Positions 1-8,609 of a stretch of 64,000 bases of DNA are shown here, piece by piece (the stretch's first letter is position 1; the number at the start of each line of letters is the position of its first letter). A model generated the notes under the pieces. It was given only the letters and a program-made list of their open reading frames with translations. It did not search any database and was not told where the DNA came from. The position numbers were made by a program, and so were the translations under genes. This stretch comes from Lachnoclostridium edouardi (GTDB lineage Bacteria > Bacillota > Clostridia > Lachnospirales > Lachnospiraceae). The DNA lies in NCBI RefSeq assembly GCF_900240245.1, contig NZ_OESQ01000001.1, positions 709,507 to 773,506 on the forward strand, in the 5' to 3' direction.

Positions 1-83
1 TCCCGCATTCGCAACCGGCCTGCAAGGCATTCCTCTACCAGCGAGACTTTTTCCTCGAGCCTAAACTCTTTTCGTTTCCCCAT
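1..83 (-). CDS. IS3-family-type transposase OrfA, N-terminal fragment (runs off window)
   Basis: The first 27 codons are visible; the rest lies outside the window. The ATG at 83 follows a strong AAGGAGGG ribosome site 7 bases upstream. The peptide starts [18 protein letters not shown], which has the pattern of OrfA/helix-turn-helix proteins of IS3-like elements (basic start, then an EEK..LV..CL.G helix). OrfA normally binds the element ends and is joined to the DDE-domain OrfB by frameshifting, but OrfB is not visible. The family call rests on about 27 residues and could be another HTH transposase class. Confidence 0.45.
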   Translation of the reverse strand, partial: MGKRKEFRLEEKVSLVEECLAGRLRMR

Positions 84-213
84 CTATGCTCCCTCCTTAT
101 ATTATTTTCTTGTCTGCCTTATTGGGAGCATACCATTTTGTCCCGAGGGCTCTGCCCTCCGCATCATGGCTCTGGTGGTATATATCCCCCGTCGCCGCCT
201 GTTTTTTCGTACA
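1..213. mobile_element. End of an IS3-like insertion sequence (partial)
   Basis: The stretch carries the start of a transposase-like gene reading leftwards out of the window, followed by a non-coding end. Integrase-like protein sequence resumes only around position 223, so the element end must lie between the transposase start (83) and there. On the minus strand a TG-initiated end beginning TGTACG at 213 is a plausible terminus, because IS3-family ends start with TG. The left end is outside the window, so neither inverted repeats nor a target duplication can be checked. The exact boundary is inferred. Confidence 0.4.
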
Positions 214-1131
214 GCCGGGAGCGGGCTGTCAAGGGTGCAGTTCACCTCTGTAGTAGGCGTCTTGTCTGTCCTGTCTGCCGCCTATGAATACGCTATAGAA
301 CCGCTGGGATATGTGAGAGAAAATCCATGTACCCGTGTGAAAACGCCAAAGTTTGAGAAAAAAGCAGCGGGACGGATCGTGATCCGGCCGGACGATTTCA
401 GCAGGATTCTGGAACGTTTCCCGGAAGGGAGCCATTTTCACATTCCTCTCCTGATCGGCTACTATACCGGCCTCCGGATCTCCGAGGCCTTTGCACTGAC
501 CTGGGAAGATATCGATCTTGAAAAACGGGAACTGTCTGTAAATAAAACTGTTCTGAAACGCAACTACGGCGTAGACGTGCGAAAAGTCCTGGAGCAGAAA
601 GGAAAAAAAGAGGAAAAGTCAGCCTGGTATTTTGGAACGACTAAAACGGAAAGTTCTGTCCGGACAGTCAAGTTCGGAGAAACCCTATATACTGCCCTGA
701 GACACGCAAAAACGCAGCAAAAGAAAAACCGTCTGTTGTATGGAGAATATTATACAGAGCATTATCTAAAACCAGAAACGGACGAGAAGGGAAATACCAT
801 TTACCGGATCATTCCGATCGAAAAGAGCATTGAGTGTACCTTAACGCGTATAGAAATGGTCTGTGTTCGCGAAAACGGAGAGTATGTCAGCACGGATTCC
901 TTTAAGTATTGCAGCAGAGTGATCCACCACGAACTGAAGCTGGCCTTTGACTACCATTCCCTGCGGCATACCCATGCAACCACGCTCATTGAGAACGGTG
1001 CTGACATAAAGGATGTCCAGGCGCGCCTTGGCCACTCTGACGTCAGTACCACTCTTCAGATTTACACTCACACCACAGAAACCATGGCAAACCGCAGCGT
1101 AGATATTTTTGAAAAAGCAGCTTCCATTTGA
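166..1131 (+). CDS. Tyrosine site-specific integrase, N-terminally truncated
   Basis: C-terminal catalytic part of a phage/ICE-type integrase. The tyrosine-recombinase residues are all present: Arg in [13 protein letters not shown] box (His-x-x-Arg), His in GHSD and the nucleophilic Tyr in LQIYTHTT near the end. The end of the SAM-like core-binding domain ([14 protein letters not shown]) is recognisable from about codon 20, but the arm-binding and most of the core-binding domain are missing; family members are usually about 380-400 residues. The first roughly 16-20 codons look like read-through of an insertion-sequence end, there is no ribosome site before the ATG at 166, and the frame stays open leftwards antisense to the transposase gene. 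Most likely an integrase broken by an IS insertion. It converges on rlmD, whose 3' end is a known ICE attachment site. Confidence 0.8.
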   Translation: MALVVYIPRRRLFFRTAGSGLSRVQFTSVVGVLSVLSAAYEYAIEPLGYVRENPCTRVKTPKFEKKAAGRIVIRPDDFSRILERFPEGSHFHIPLLIGYYTGLRISEAFALTWEDIDLEKRELSVNKTVLKRNYGVDVRKVLEQKGKKEEKSAWYFGTTKTESSVRTVKFGETLYTALRHAKTQQKKNRLLYGEYYTEHYLKPETDEKGNTIYRIIPIEKSIECTLTRIEMVCVRENGEYVSTDSFKYCSRVIHHELKLAFDYHSLRHTHATTLIENGADIKDVQARLGHSDVSTTLQIYTHTTETMANRSVDIFEKAASI

Positions 1132-1160
1132 CAACATCTCAAAAAAGCGTTGTCAAATGG
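1124..1160. repeat. 12-bp perfect inverted repeat after the integrase
   Basis: CCATTTGACAAC at 1124-1135 is mirrored exactly by GTTGTCAAATGG at 1149-1160, with a 13-base loop. The left arm overlaps the integrase stop codon. A further TTGTCA follows at 1161. There is no T-run, so it is a poor terminator. Its place between the integrase and the rlmD 3' end fits an integrase-binding site near an attachment site; that function is inferred. Confidence 0.5.
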
Positions 1161-1204
1161 TTGTCAGCTACCACATTTTCAGCTATTAAATCTCGCATAA
1201 ATCC

Positions 1205-2635
1205 TTATTTTATGCGGGTTAAAAGGCACACAGTCTCTACATTCGCCGTCCCAGGGAACATATCCACGCAGCAAACACGTTCTACCTTATATCCCCTCTC
1301 CTGAAGCAGCACCAAATCCCTGGCCAGGCTGGTAGGCTTGCATGAGACGTAAACCATTTTCTCTACTCCAAAATCAATAATCTTTCCCAGGGCTTTGGGG
1401 TGAACTCCGTCTCTGGGCGGGTCCAGGATAATCAAATCCGGCTTGTCCTGCAGGTCTTCAATTACCTTTAAAACGTCCCCGGCAACAAATTCACAGTTCT
1501 CCAGCCCGTTTCGTCTGGCGTTCATTCTGGCAGCTTCTACCGCCTCCTCTATAATTTCCACCCCAACTACCTTTTTTGCCACTGGAGCCGCAATCTGGGC
1601 AATGGTGCCTGTTCCGCTGTATAAGTCAAAGACTATCTTGTCCTTAGTTTCCCCAATATAATTTCTGGCAGTTTCATACAGCACTTCTGCCCCCAGAGAA
1701 TTTGTCTGGAAAAATGAAAATGGGGAAATCTGGAATTTTAAGCCTAATAATTCCTCATAAAAATAATCCTGGCCATAAAGAATCTCCGTGCCGTCATCCT
1801 GCACTACATCTGCCAGACTGTCGTTTTTTGTATGTAAAATACCTGCTAACTTTCCCTCTAAAGGCAGCTGCGTGATTTTTTCCTTCCACTGATTTAATAG
1901 CTCTCTTTCACAATCTTCCATGTTTTTTTCCTCCCCCACAGGGAAAGTCTCTGAGAAAGCGTCCAGCTGGGTAGTAGTGACAAGGGCCACCAGGATCTCC
2001 CCTGTTTTTACAGCCCTGCGCACTAACAGATGGCGAAGGTATCCTGTACGCTGCATTTTCTTATAAAATCCAGTTTTCGTCTGGGCGAAGAAATCCTTTG
2101 TAGCCAAAAGGACCTTTGTAAAATCCGGGTGGACAATCCTGCAGTCCTCCACTGTAACTACATCATAAAAACTGCCTCTTTTATGCATCCCCAGGCAAAG
2201 AGGGCCGTCCTTATATTCATCTCCAAAGGAATATTCCATTTTGTTTCTATATCCGTCTATCATAGGACTGGCTTTAATTCCGTCAAATACGTAATTGCTG
2301 CACACATTATCTAAAAGTGCTTTTACCTGCCCTTCTTTTATTTTCAGTTGCTCCTCATATGGAATGCTTTGATAAAGGCAGCCGCCGCAAATTCCAAAAT
2401 GTGCACAGTATCCGCCGTCCATCTCTGCAGGAGATTTTTCTAAAATCTCCAGAATCCGTCCCTCGCTTTTCCCTTTTCTTCTTTTTGTAACAACAGCACG
2501 AACCCTTTGCCCAGGAAGTGCATTTTTAATCATCAGCCGTTCTGTTTTTCCTGATTCTTCCTCTATTATCATAATTCCCTTATTAGGAAATTCTATTTTA
2601 TAAATAATACCTTCATACTGATTTCCCTTTTTCAT
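1205..2635 (-). CDS. rlmD: 23S rRNA (uracil-5-)-methyltransferase RlmD/RumA
   Basis: SAM-dependent enzyme that makes 5-methyluridine in 23S rRNA (RlmCD/RumA type; some relatives act on tRNA). An N-terminal TRAM domain (about 1-65) is followed by a [4Fe-4S] site with Cys77, Cys83, Cys86 and Cys165. The C-terminal Rossmann methyltransferase has the SAM motif FDLYSGTGTIAQ, DPPRDGVHP and the nucleophile loop YVSCKPTSLARD with Cys432. At 476 residues it is full length. The ATG follows a clear AAGGAGAA site. The gene ends 74 bases from the convergent integrase. The enzyme should be intact, because integration at this site normally regenerates the 3' end of the gene. The choice between RlmD and other family members is by similarity only. 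Confidence 0.92.
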   Translation of the reverse strand: MKKGNQYEGIIYKIEFPNKGIMIIEEESGKTERLMIKNALPGQRVRAVVTKRRKGKSEGRILEILEKSPAEMDGGYCAHFGICGGCLYQSIPYEEQLKIKEGQVKALLDNVCSNYVFDGIKASPMIDGYRNKMEYSFGDEYKDGPLCLGMHKRGSFYDVVTVEDCRIVHPDFTKVLLATKDFFAQTKTGFYKKMQRTGYLRHLLVRRAVKTGEILVALVTTTQLDAFSETFPVGEEKNMEDCERELLNQWKEKITQLPLEGKLAGILHTKNDSLADVVQDDGTEILYGQDYFYEELLGLKFQISPFSFFQTNSLGAEVLYETARNYIGETKDKIVFDLYSGTGTIAQIAAPVAKKVVGVEIIEEAVEAARMNARRNGLENCEFVAGDVLKVIEDLQDKPDLIILDPPRDGVHPKALGKIIDFGVEKMVYVSCKPTSLARDLVLLQERGYKVERVCCVDMFPGTANVETVCLLTRIK

Positions 2636-2736
2636 AATCTTCTCCTTTTTATTATTTGTTGATAGAATTCCACGCTCTATAAAAATCAGACAAAGAAAAC
2701 GACTTTGCCCTGTTATTTCCGTATTCTGAAAACCAT

Positions 2737-2784
2737 AAAAAGGCCGTTGCAGAATCTATCAGGAAACCACAACGACCCCTTTTG
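2737..2784 (-). terminator. Intrinsic terminator after the small membrane protein gene
   Basis: On the minus strand CGTTG pairs with CAACG around an about 20-base loop, flanked by AAAAGG and CCTTTTT arms, and ends in a T-run. It lies 28 bases downstream of the stop of the gene at 2812-3132 and before the rlmD leader. Confidence 0.6.
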
Positions 2785-2811
2785 CTTAATCAGCGCTTAA
2801 CCTTTTAATCA

Positions 2812-3132
2812 TTACTTCTCGTCTTTATCGTCCTCGTCATCGAAAAAATCGTCGTCGAAATCATCATCGAAATCGTCTTCAAAATCTTCCAGATAGTCTG
2901 GAGTAAAGAAACGGTAAACTCCATAGGCAATGGCTGCTACAGCTGCTACTACGCCGATAATTGCCAATATCCATAAAATACAATTTTTCTTTTTTTCTTC
3001 TTCATCCTTGCGGCGTAAAAATTCATTCAGCTTTGTTGAATTTACGATCTCTTCCACCTTACTCATCGCCTCTTTTCCCATGTTATCAAATCTGTTAAGT
3101 GCTTCTCTTCCCATCATATCAAACCTGTTCAT
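2812..3132 (-). CDS. Small single-span membrane protein with acidic tail, unknown function
   Basis: About 106 residues: an amphipathic N-terminal half with repeated NRFDxMGxEA units, a lysine/glutamate-rich stretch (RRKDEEEKKKN), one transmembrane helix (about residues 50-70) and a C-terminal tail made almost only of Asp, Glu and Phe. The lysine-rich side before the helix and the acidic end suggest an N-in orientation. A GTG at 3141 opens the frame, but the AAAGGA ribosome site sits only one base before it; the ATG at 3132 has proper spacing and I chose it. I do not recognise a family with a known role. It has its own terminator, so it appears monocistronic. Confidence 0.65.
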   Translation of the reverse strand: MNRFDMMGREALNRFDNMGKEAMSKVEEIVNSTKLNEFLRRKDEEEKKKNCILWILAIIGVVAAVAAIAYGVYRFFTPDYLEDFEDDFDDDFDDDFFDDEDDKDEK

Positions 3133-3228
3133 AAACTGCACATCCTTTCTTTAGCGGATTAACATTTACTGATAGTATATCATAAATGTATAGCTTTTAC
3201 TATCTTATTTTATTTAATTTTTCCTGAA

Positions 3229-5514
3229 TTATGTCAGTTTTTTTAATTTTGCAAAAGAAGCAAACATCTTCTTGACGCCGGCTGTGTCAAATTCTACAGT
3301 CACCTCAAAGTCCTTGGCTCCATCCTGAATTTTCTTTACCGTGCCTTCGCCAAACTTTATGTGGCGCACCCTGTCTCCCTCTTTATAATCCAAAGCTGCA
3401 GGCTTAGAAACAGTAAAGGTCTTTCCAAATCCAGGAGCTGCCCCGGAAGAAAAGGAGGAAGTTTTCGAGGCGTAAGCGCTGGACTTTACTCCAAAGCCGC
3501 CGGAGGCAGCCTTTCCCGCTGACCAGGAATTAGAATTAGACCAATTTCCCCCTTCGCCGCCGCTGCTTCTTGAAAGCCTTGGTTCCAGCTTTTCCACGTC
3601 TAAAAGTGTCTCCGGGATTTCTTCAATAAACCTGCTGACCTTACTGTATCTTGTTTCACCGTTTACCATTCTCTGTCTGGCCCCTGTCATCATAAGCTGT
3701 TTTTTAGCTCTGGTGATTCCCACATAGCAAAGTCTGCGCTCCTCCTCCACCGCCTCCTTGTCATCTGACATAATGGCCATCATACTTGGAAACAGGCCGT
3801 CCTCCATACCGCTTAAATAAACATAATTAAATTCCAGTCCCTTTGCGCTGTGCAAAGTCATCAATGTAACTCTTTCCTCTGAATCATCCATTCTGTCTAC
3901 ATCTGCAACAAGAGCTACCTCCTCCAGAAACTCTCCTAAAGAAGGATCTTGGCTTTCATTTGTATAGCTGACAGCTTTATTAATTAATTCTTCAATATTT
4001 TCTAAACGCGTCTGGGCCTCGATCTCCCCCTCTGCCTCTAATTCCTTTTTATATCCTGTAAACTCCATCACATCCTCAATTAATGCCTTGATTGTGTAAG
4101 TGTCGTCCTCTTCCATACGAGAACGGAAACCTTCTATTAAATCTACAAAGCCTTGAATCTTGTCAGCCGCCTTTCCTATAGACGGAACTGCTTTTACTCT
4201 GGAAAACGCCTGATACATACTTAAACCGTGCTCTGAGGCAAAGGCGGCCACCTTTCCTACAGACGTAGCCCCAATTCCCCTTTTAGGCACGTTAATGACT
4301 CTTAATACAGATAAATCGTCCTGACCGTTGGCAATGGTTTTTAAGTAAGCCAGAATATCTTTAATTTCTTTTCTCTGATAAAAGTTTACTCCCCCCACCA
4401 TACGATAAGGGATGTTGCAGGCAATGCATTCTTCCTCCAAAAGACGGGATTGAGCGTTAGTCCTGTACAGCACTGCCGTCTCCCTGTACTCTCCCCCTCT
4501 GGCGCTTATATCTCTGGCAATAGCCTCTGCTTCCTCCCCGGCCTGGTCGTACTGCCGAAAACGCACCAGATCTCCTTCTTCATTGGCGGTCCACAAGGTC
4601 TTATCTTTTCTTCCTCTGTTGTGGCGGATTACTTCATTGGCTGCATTTAGAATATTTTGAGTAGAGCGATAATTCTGCTCCAGCTTAATCACCTCTGCTC
4701 CTGGAAACAGCTTTTCAAAATTCAAAATATTTTCTATATCAGCCCCTCTGAATTTGTAAATAGACTGGTCGTCGTCTCCCACTACGCAAAGATTTTTGTA
4801 TTTTCCGGCCAGCAGGCTTACCAAACGAAACTGAGCATAGTTTGTGTCCTGGTATTCGTCTACCATCACATACCGGAACCGTTCCTGATAATACTCCTTG
4901 ACATCCTGATTATTCTCCAATAATTCCACGGTTTTTACAATTAAATCATCAAAATCCAAAGCATTGTTTTTCTTCAGCTGATCTTGATACTCTTTATAAA
5001 TGGCTGCAATTTTTTTCTGACGGAAATCGCCTCCTGCTTCCAGCTCAAATTGAGCAGGAGAAATCAGAAGATCCTTGGCAGATGAAATCTGTCCTAAAAT
5101 CACCCGCTCTTTATAAAGCTTTGGATCTATGTCCAGGGTTTTAAATACCTGCTTCATCAGCGTTCTTTGGTCATCTGTATCGTAAATAGTAAAATTTGTG
5201 GAATATCCCAGGCTTTCAATATGTCTGCGCAGAATACGCACGCAGGAAGAGTGGAAGGTGCTGACCCAAATGCTTTCCGCCCCAAAAGACACCAGCTTGT
5301 CCACACGCTCTCTCATTTCTCCCGCCGCTTTATTTGTAAAAGTAATGGCCATAATATTCCACGGATTTACCCCTTTTTCCTCGATCAGGTACGCTACCCT
5401 ATGGGTGAGAACCCTGGTTTTTCCAGATCCTGCTCCTGCCAGCACAAGAAGCGGTCCTTCTGTTTTAAAGACCGCTTCCTTCTGGCTTTGATTCAGAGAA
5501 TCGTATATACTCAT
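3229..5514 (-). CDS. pcrA: ATP-dependent DNA helicase PcrA (UvrD/Rep, superfamily 1)
   Basis: 3'-5' DNA helicase for repair and rolling-circle replication. Superfamily-1A motifs are in order: Q motif LNQSQKEAV, Walker A AGAGSGKTRVLTHR, motif Ia TFTNKAAGEMRERV, Walker B DEYQDTN, motif III VGDDDQSIYKFRGA, motif IV QNYRST, motif V TLHSAKGLEF and motif VI YVGITRAKK. The glycine/serine-rich linker (about 640-690) and final DYKEGDRVRHIKFGEG domain match the PcrA C-terminus that contacts RNA polymerase. 761 residues is normal. The start follows GTGAGG. A TTGTCA-17-TATAAT promoter lies just upstream. Confidence 0.95.
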   Translation of the reverse strand: MSIYDSLNQSQKEAVFKTEGPLLVLAGAGSGKTRVLTHRVAYLIEEKGVNPWNIMAITFTNKAAGEMRERVDKLVSFGAESIWVSTFHSSCVRILRRHIESLGYSTNFTIYDTDDQRTLMKQVFKTLDIDPKLYKERVILGQISSAKDLLISPAQFELEAGGDFRQKKIAAIYKEYQDQLKKNNALDFDDLIVKTVELLENNQDVKEYYQERFRYVMVDEYQDTNYAQFRLVSLLAGKYKNLCVVGDDDQSIYKFRGADIENILNFEKLFPGAEVIKLEQNYRSTQNILNAANEVIRHNRGRKDKTLWTANEEGDLVRFRQYDQAGEEAEAIARDISARGGEYRETAVLYRTNAQSRLLEEECIACNIPYRMVGGVNFYQRKEIKDILAYLKTIANGQDDLSVLRVINVPKRGIGATSVGKVAAFASEHGLSMYQAFSRVKAVPSIGKAADKIQGFVDLIEGFRSRMEEDDTYTIKALIEDVMEFTGYKKELEAEGEIEAQTRLENIEELINKAVSYTNESQDPSLGEFLEEVALVADVDRMDDSEERVTLMTLHSAKGLEFNYVYLSGMEDGLFPSMMAIMSDDKEAVEEERRLCYVGITRAKKQLMMTGARQRMVNGETRYSKVSRFIEEIPETLLDVEKLEPRLSRSSGGEGGNWSNSNSWSAGKAASGGFGVKSSAYASKTSSFSSGAAPGFGKTFTVSKPAALDYKEGDRVRHIKFGEGTVKKIQDGAKDFEVTVEFDTAGVKKMFASFAKLKKLT

Positions 5515-5549
5515 TTATGTTACCTCACTATGTAATTGGTTTAATGAAT

Positions 5550-5578
5550 ATTATACTAAACCTCCTTCTCCTTGACAA
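5550..5578 (-). promoter_or_regulatory. Sigma-A type promoter of pcrA
   Basis: On the minus strand TTGTCA (5573-5578) and TATAAT (5550-5555) are separated by 17 bases, giving a start near 5543, about 28 bases before the pcrA ATG. Confidence 0.65.
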
Positions 5579-5592
5579 CACATAATTTCAGC

Positions 5593-6567
5593 CTACGCAT
5601 CCGGATTCCATCTGCCACTTTCCTCCAGAAAATACCATTTTCCATCTTCCGTGTAAATCCACCCTGTCTGCATAGCCGCCGTAGTTTTATCAAAATAATA
5701 CCAGCTGCCATCCACCTCCAGCCATCCGTCCCTGTAATATCTGTTGTCCGGCAGGCGGTATCTCCATGTGCCCTGGTCGTTTACCCACTGCCCCTGCGTT
5801 CCCAGAGAAGAGCCGTCTATTGCAGTGGAGGTAACTCCGTAGCCGCTTTCATATAAATACCTTTTTTGGGCTGTGCCTACAGGTACGGCTTTCACCCTGG
5901 CATAGCAGCTTCCGTCTATACCTTCTGTGCCAGCTCCCCCTATATTGCAGCTGGCAACTCTCCCTGTAGTAATGGTTTTAATTACCTGATCCCCTTTCAT
6001 CAGCTGCACCTCATAGCCACTGGCCTCCGGCACCTCATTCCATGTAAGAATTTTGCTGTCAGCCTGGCTGAAAGCTACATTTTCAGGAGTCTGCAATCTG
6101 TAAACTACAGGACCGTACTTTACTCTCACAACCAGCTGACCGTCCTCATTGACGTCAGAATTAAGAACTGTGGTTTCTGAAAAATCTGTGGTAATTGTAA
6201 AACTTCTGTCATCTCTGTTTTCATTAAAATATCTGCCGTCCTTTGCAGGTGACAGCACAATGCGGAATCTAATATAATCTCCAAGTCTGTATTCTGTTTC
6301 ATCTATCTGAAGATTTTCATTTTCATCCTCATAAACAGAATCGTCCTCATAAATTACATCTGTTACTTCATATACAGCGTTCTCCGGCGCAAATACATTT
6401 AGGGGACGGCTGGTTGTTCCTTCCTCCGCCTGGTCTGCAACGTGCAGCTGAATTTTAGATATTTTTCCGTTGGAACCCCAGACTGTTGTGGCTGCCGTCA
6501 CACAGAAAATCAGGCTTACTGCCGCTTTTTTCCACACATTTTTTAAATGTTTTAATTTACAATCCAT
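5593..6567 (-). CDS. Secreted cell-wall-binding protein with choline-binding-type repeats
   Basis: 324 residues: signal peptide (about 1-30, ending near VWGSNG), a central beta-rich region, a fibronectin-III-like segment (about 165-250, with ILTWNEVPEASGYEVQL) and a C-terminal pair of aromatic wall-binding repeats (WRYRLPDNRYYRDGWLEV and GWIYTEDGKWYFLEESG). Such repeats usually tether proteins to teichoic acids or other wall polymers. The ATG follows GAGGAGG. The gene starts 15 bases after the coiled-coil protein gene and is the last gene of the MMPL operon, so it probably acts outside the membrane with that transporter. The substrate is unknown. Confidence 0.75.
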   Translation of the reverse strand: MDCKLKHLKNVWKKAAVSLIFCVTAATTVWGSNGKISKIQLHVADQAEEGTTSRPLNVFAPENAVYEVTDVIYEDDSVYEDENENLQIDETEYRLGDYIRFRIVLSPAKDGRYFNENRDDRSFTITTDFSETTVLNSDVNEDGQLVVRVKYGPVVYRLQTPENVAFSQADSKILTWNEVPEASGYEVQLMKGDQVIKTITTGRVASCNIGGAGTEGIDGSCYARVKAVPVGTAQKRYLYESGYGVTSTAIDGSSLGTQGQWVNDQGTWRYRLPDNRYYRDGWLEVDGSWYYFDKTTAAMQTGWIYTEDGKWYFLEESGRWNPDA

Positions 6568-6582
6568 GAACTGCCACCTCCT

Positions 6583-8607
6583 CTAAAAAATTCCTTTTAA
6601 GAAATTTAGAATTGCGTCAAATATAGCCATTAATCTTCCCCAAAATGTATCGGGTCTGCCCTGTTCTAAGGCTGCTGAGGAAGCTGCGGCCAAGCCTTCT
6701 GCCCCATCTGTATCCTTATCATCCAGAGAAATCTCCTTTGTTCTCATTATAATCTGCAGACTTCTTGGCTCTGGATTTCTTATGGACGTAAACGATATTT
6801 TTTCAGCCTGAGTGTCAATGTCCAGCAGCTGAAAATCTTCATCCATTCTATGCCACTCATCCCTGATTACATCAGAAATAATATTTTTATTTTCCTTTAA
6901 TTCTTCTGATTTATCTAAGGTTTTTGTCAGCTGCTTTAACATTCCTGTAACCCCGTCCAAAGTAGTTTTCGTGCCGGAATTTAAATCTTCAGAACAAGCG
7001 TCCAGCATACGGTCCATAGTATCTAACATAGTACGCATATTTCCCAATGTGTTGGAGGTATCAATTAAAGTATCAGACGTTGTTTTTAAAATGCTGTCCA
7101 GCTGGTCCGAAATATCGTAAGTGCCGTCTGCAATTACATCCAGTCCATCTACTAAATCCTCCCCCTTATCCACAATTCTGGAAACAGAGTTTGTCATTCG
7201 CTTAATTTCATAAATCATAGAATCAGCCATATCCTCTAAAATTCCTGCGTACTGTTCAACTGTGTCCAGGTCTAAAATCGGAAGGTCTGCCTCTGAGCTG
7301 GTGGCCAGATCAGGGATTAAATTTCCGTCTACCAGCCCCATGTTCTCCAGCATTTGAATCCATGTTTCCAGCTGGGCCATCATTCCGTCAAGACCCTCGT
7401 CTCCAAGGGAACCTTCCAGTTGTTTCAGCTGCTGTCTCAGCTGTTCAATCAGCTGCTCTTTTCCCTCTATGTCCGTCATGTCTCCTATATCGTTTACTAT
7501 ATCCTCTATCCCTTCCATGGCGTCCACCATAGTTTCCAGTTTTCCGGTAATACTGTCTGCCGCCCCTGAAATATCCTCCAAGCCGTTGCCCAGCTTTTTC
7601 ACTGCCTCCGACAGTTTCGTATCTCCGGTCACTGCAGCAAATTCATTCATTGTGGCCTCCAGTCTTTGAAGAGAAGCCTTCATTTCCTCCATATCCCTGT
7701 CTGTCTCTCCCCGGAAGCTGTGTATTTCCTCCCTGGCCTTATTTAACTGATCTAAGCCTGCAATCGTTGTCTTTGTATCCTGGGACATATCTCCCATCAT
7801 TTCCAGCATATCATCTAAAATCTCATCTGTAGCATTTGCAGCCGCCTCCAAATTCTCCTTGTGCTCCCTAATATCAGCCAGGCTATCCAGCTGATTTAAG
7901 GTAACAGGCATCATGGCGAAAATTACCCCTGTATTTTCAAAGCTTTCCGTGCCGATTTCATAGTGAAAATGTTCTTCCTTCCCTGGAAGAGCTGCAAATA
8001 CTCCGGCCTGATAAGATCCTCCTGTCTGAAACTGGGCTCCCGGGGCAGAAAAGCTTAAATCCTTCTCTGTATCAGAGATCATTGCTGCTGTTAATATAAA
8101 ATTATTTTTAAAATAAGGGTCAGCCCCCGGATTGGGAATCACATCTACGTCCACAGCAACCAGCCCGGAAGCGCCGGCCAGATTTTCCGGAGCCGTAGGC
8201 ACTCCGTTCAGTTTATAACTAACCTTTACATTCCACGGCACATTTAAAAACGTCCCCTCCGGCTTTACCTCATAGTAAAATCTTCTGGGCGGCGTCTGGT
8301 CAAAGTTCCACTGCACCTGACCGTTTTCTGCCGTAGGCTGGTCGTCAGTAGTCATATTTTTTATACTGCTGTAATAACCAAAATCCCTAAACTGCATATT
8401 TCCATTTAAATCGCAGGCCTTTACAATACTGGTATCTTTTACGCTTCCATCATAATTCAGTAAAATATAAGCCGTCTCATCCACTGTCACAGGCACCTCT
8501 GTCTCCTGTTCTTTGGCATAAGCCGGAAATGTCATACATGGAGCCGCCATTACTGCGGCCAGCAAAAATGCCGCTGCCTGTGATGTCAATTTTCTTCCTC
8601 TTCTCAT
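6583..8607 (-). CDS. Secreted coiled-coil protein of the MMPL operon
   Basis: 674 residues with a signal peptide (hydrophobic about 9-31, cleaved near AYA), an N-terminal beta-rich region (about 35-240), then a long heptad-rich part (about 245-600) with regular leucine/glycine repeats of the type seen in YhgE/Pip-like extracellular regions, and a hydrophobic end (FWGRLMAIFDAILNFLKGIF) that could anchor it to the membrane. It sits two bases after the MMPL gene stop and 15 bases before the wall-binding gene, with its own GGAG site. Inferred role: periplasm-like adaptor between the MMPL pump and the wall. No catalytic motif was seen. Confidence 0.7.
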   Translation of the reverse strand: MRRGRKLTSQAAAFLLAAVMAAPCMTFPAYAKEQETEVPVTVDETAYILLNYDGSVKDTSIVKACDLNGNMQFRDFGYYSSIKNMTTDDQPTAENGQVQWNFDQTPPRRFYYEVKPEGTFLNVPWNVKVSYKLNGVPTAPENLAGASGLVAVDVDVIPNPGADPYFKNNFILTAAMISDTEKDLSFSAPGAQFQTGGSYQAGVFAALPGKEEHFHYEIGTESFENTGVIFAMMPVTLNQLDSLADIREHKENLEAAANATDEILDDMLEMMGDMSQDTKTTIAGLDQLNKAREEIHSFRGETDRDMEEMKASLQRLEATMNEFAAVTGDTKLSEAVKKLGNGLEDISGAADSITGKLETMVDAMEGIEDIVNDIGDMTDIEGKEQLIEQLRQQLKQLEGSLGDEGLDGMMAQLETWIQMLENMGLVDGNLIPDLATSSEADLPILDLDTVEQYAGILEDMADSMIYEIKRMTNSVSRIVDKGEDLVDGLDVIADGTYDISDQLDSILKTTSDTLIDTSNTLGNMRTMLDTMDRMLDACSEDLNSGTKTTLDGVTGMLKQLTKTLDKSEELKENKNIISDVIRDEWHRMDEDFQLLDIDTQAEKISFTSIRNPEPRSLQIIMRTKEISLDDKDTDGAEGLAAASSAALEQGRPDTFWGRLMAIFDAILNFLKGIF

Positions 8608-8609
8608 AG

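Noticed and set aside
841..1137. Antisense frame in the integrase gene
   Set aside because: Integrase catalytic motifs are clear on the other strand; the antisense frame has no start signal.
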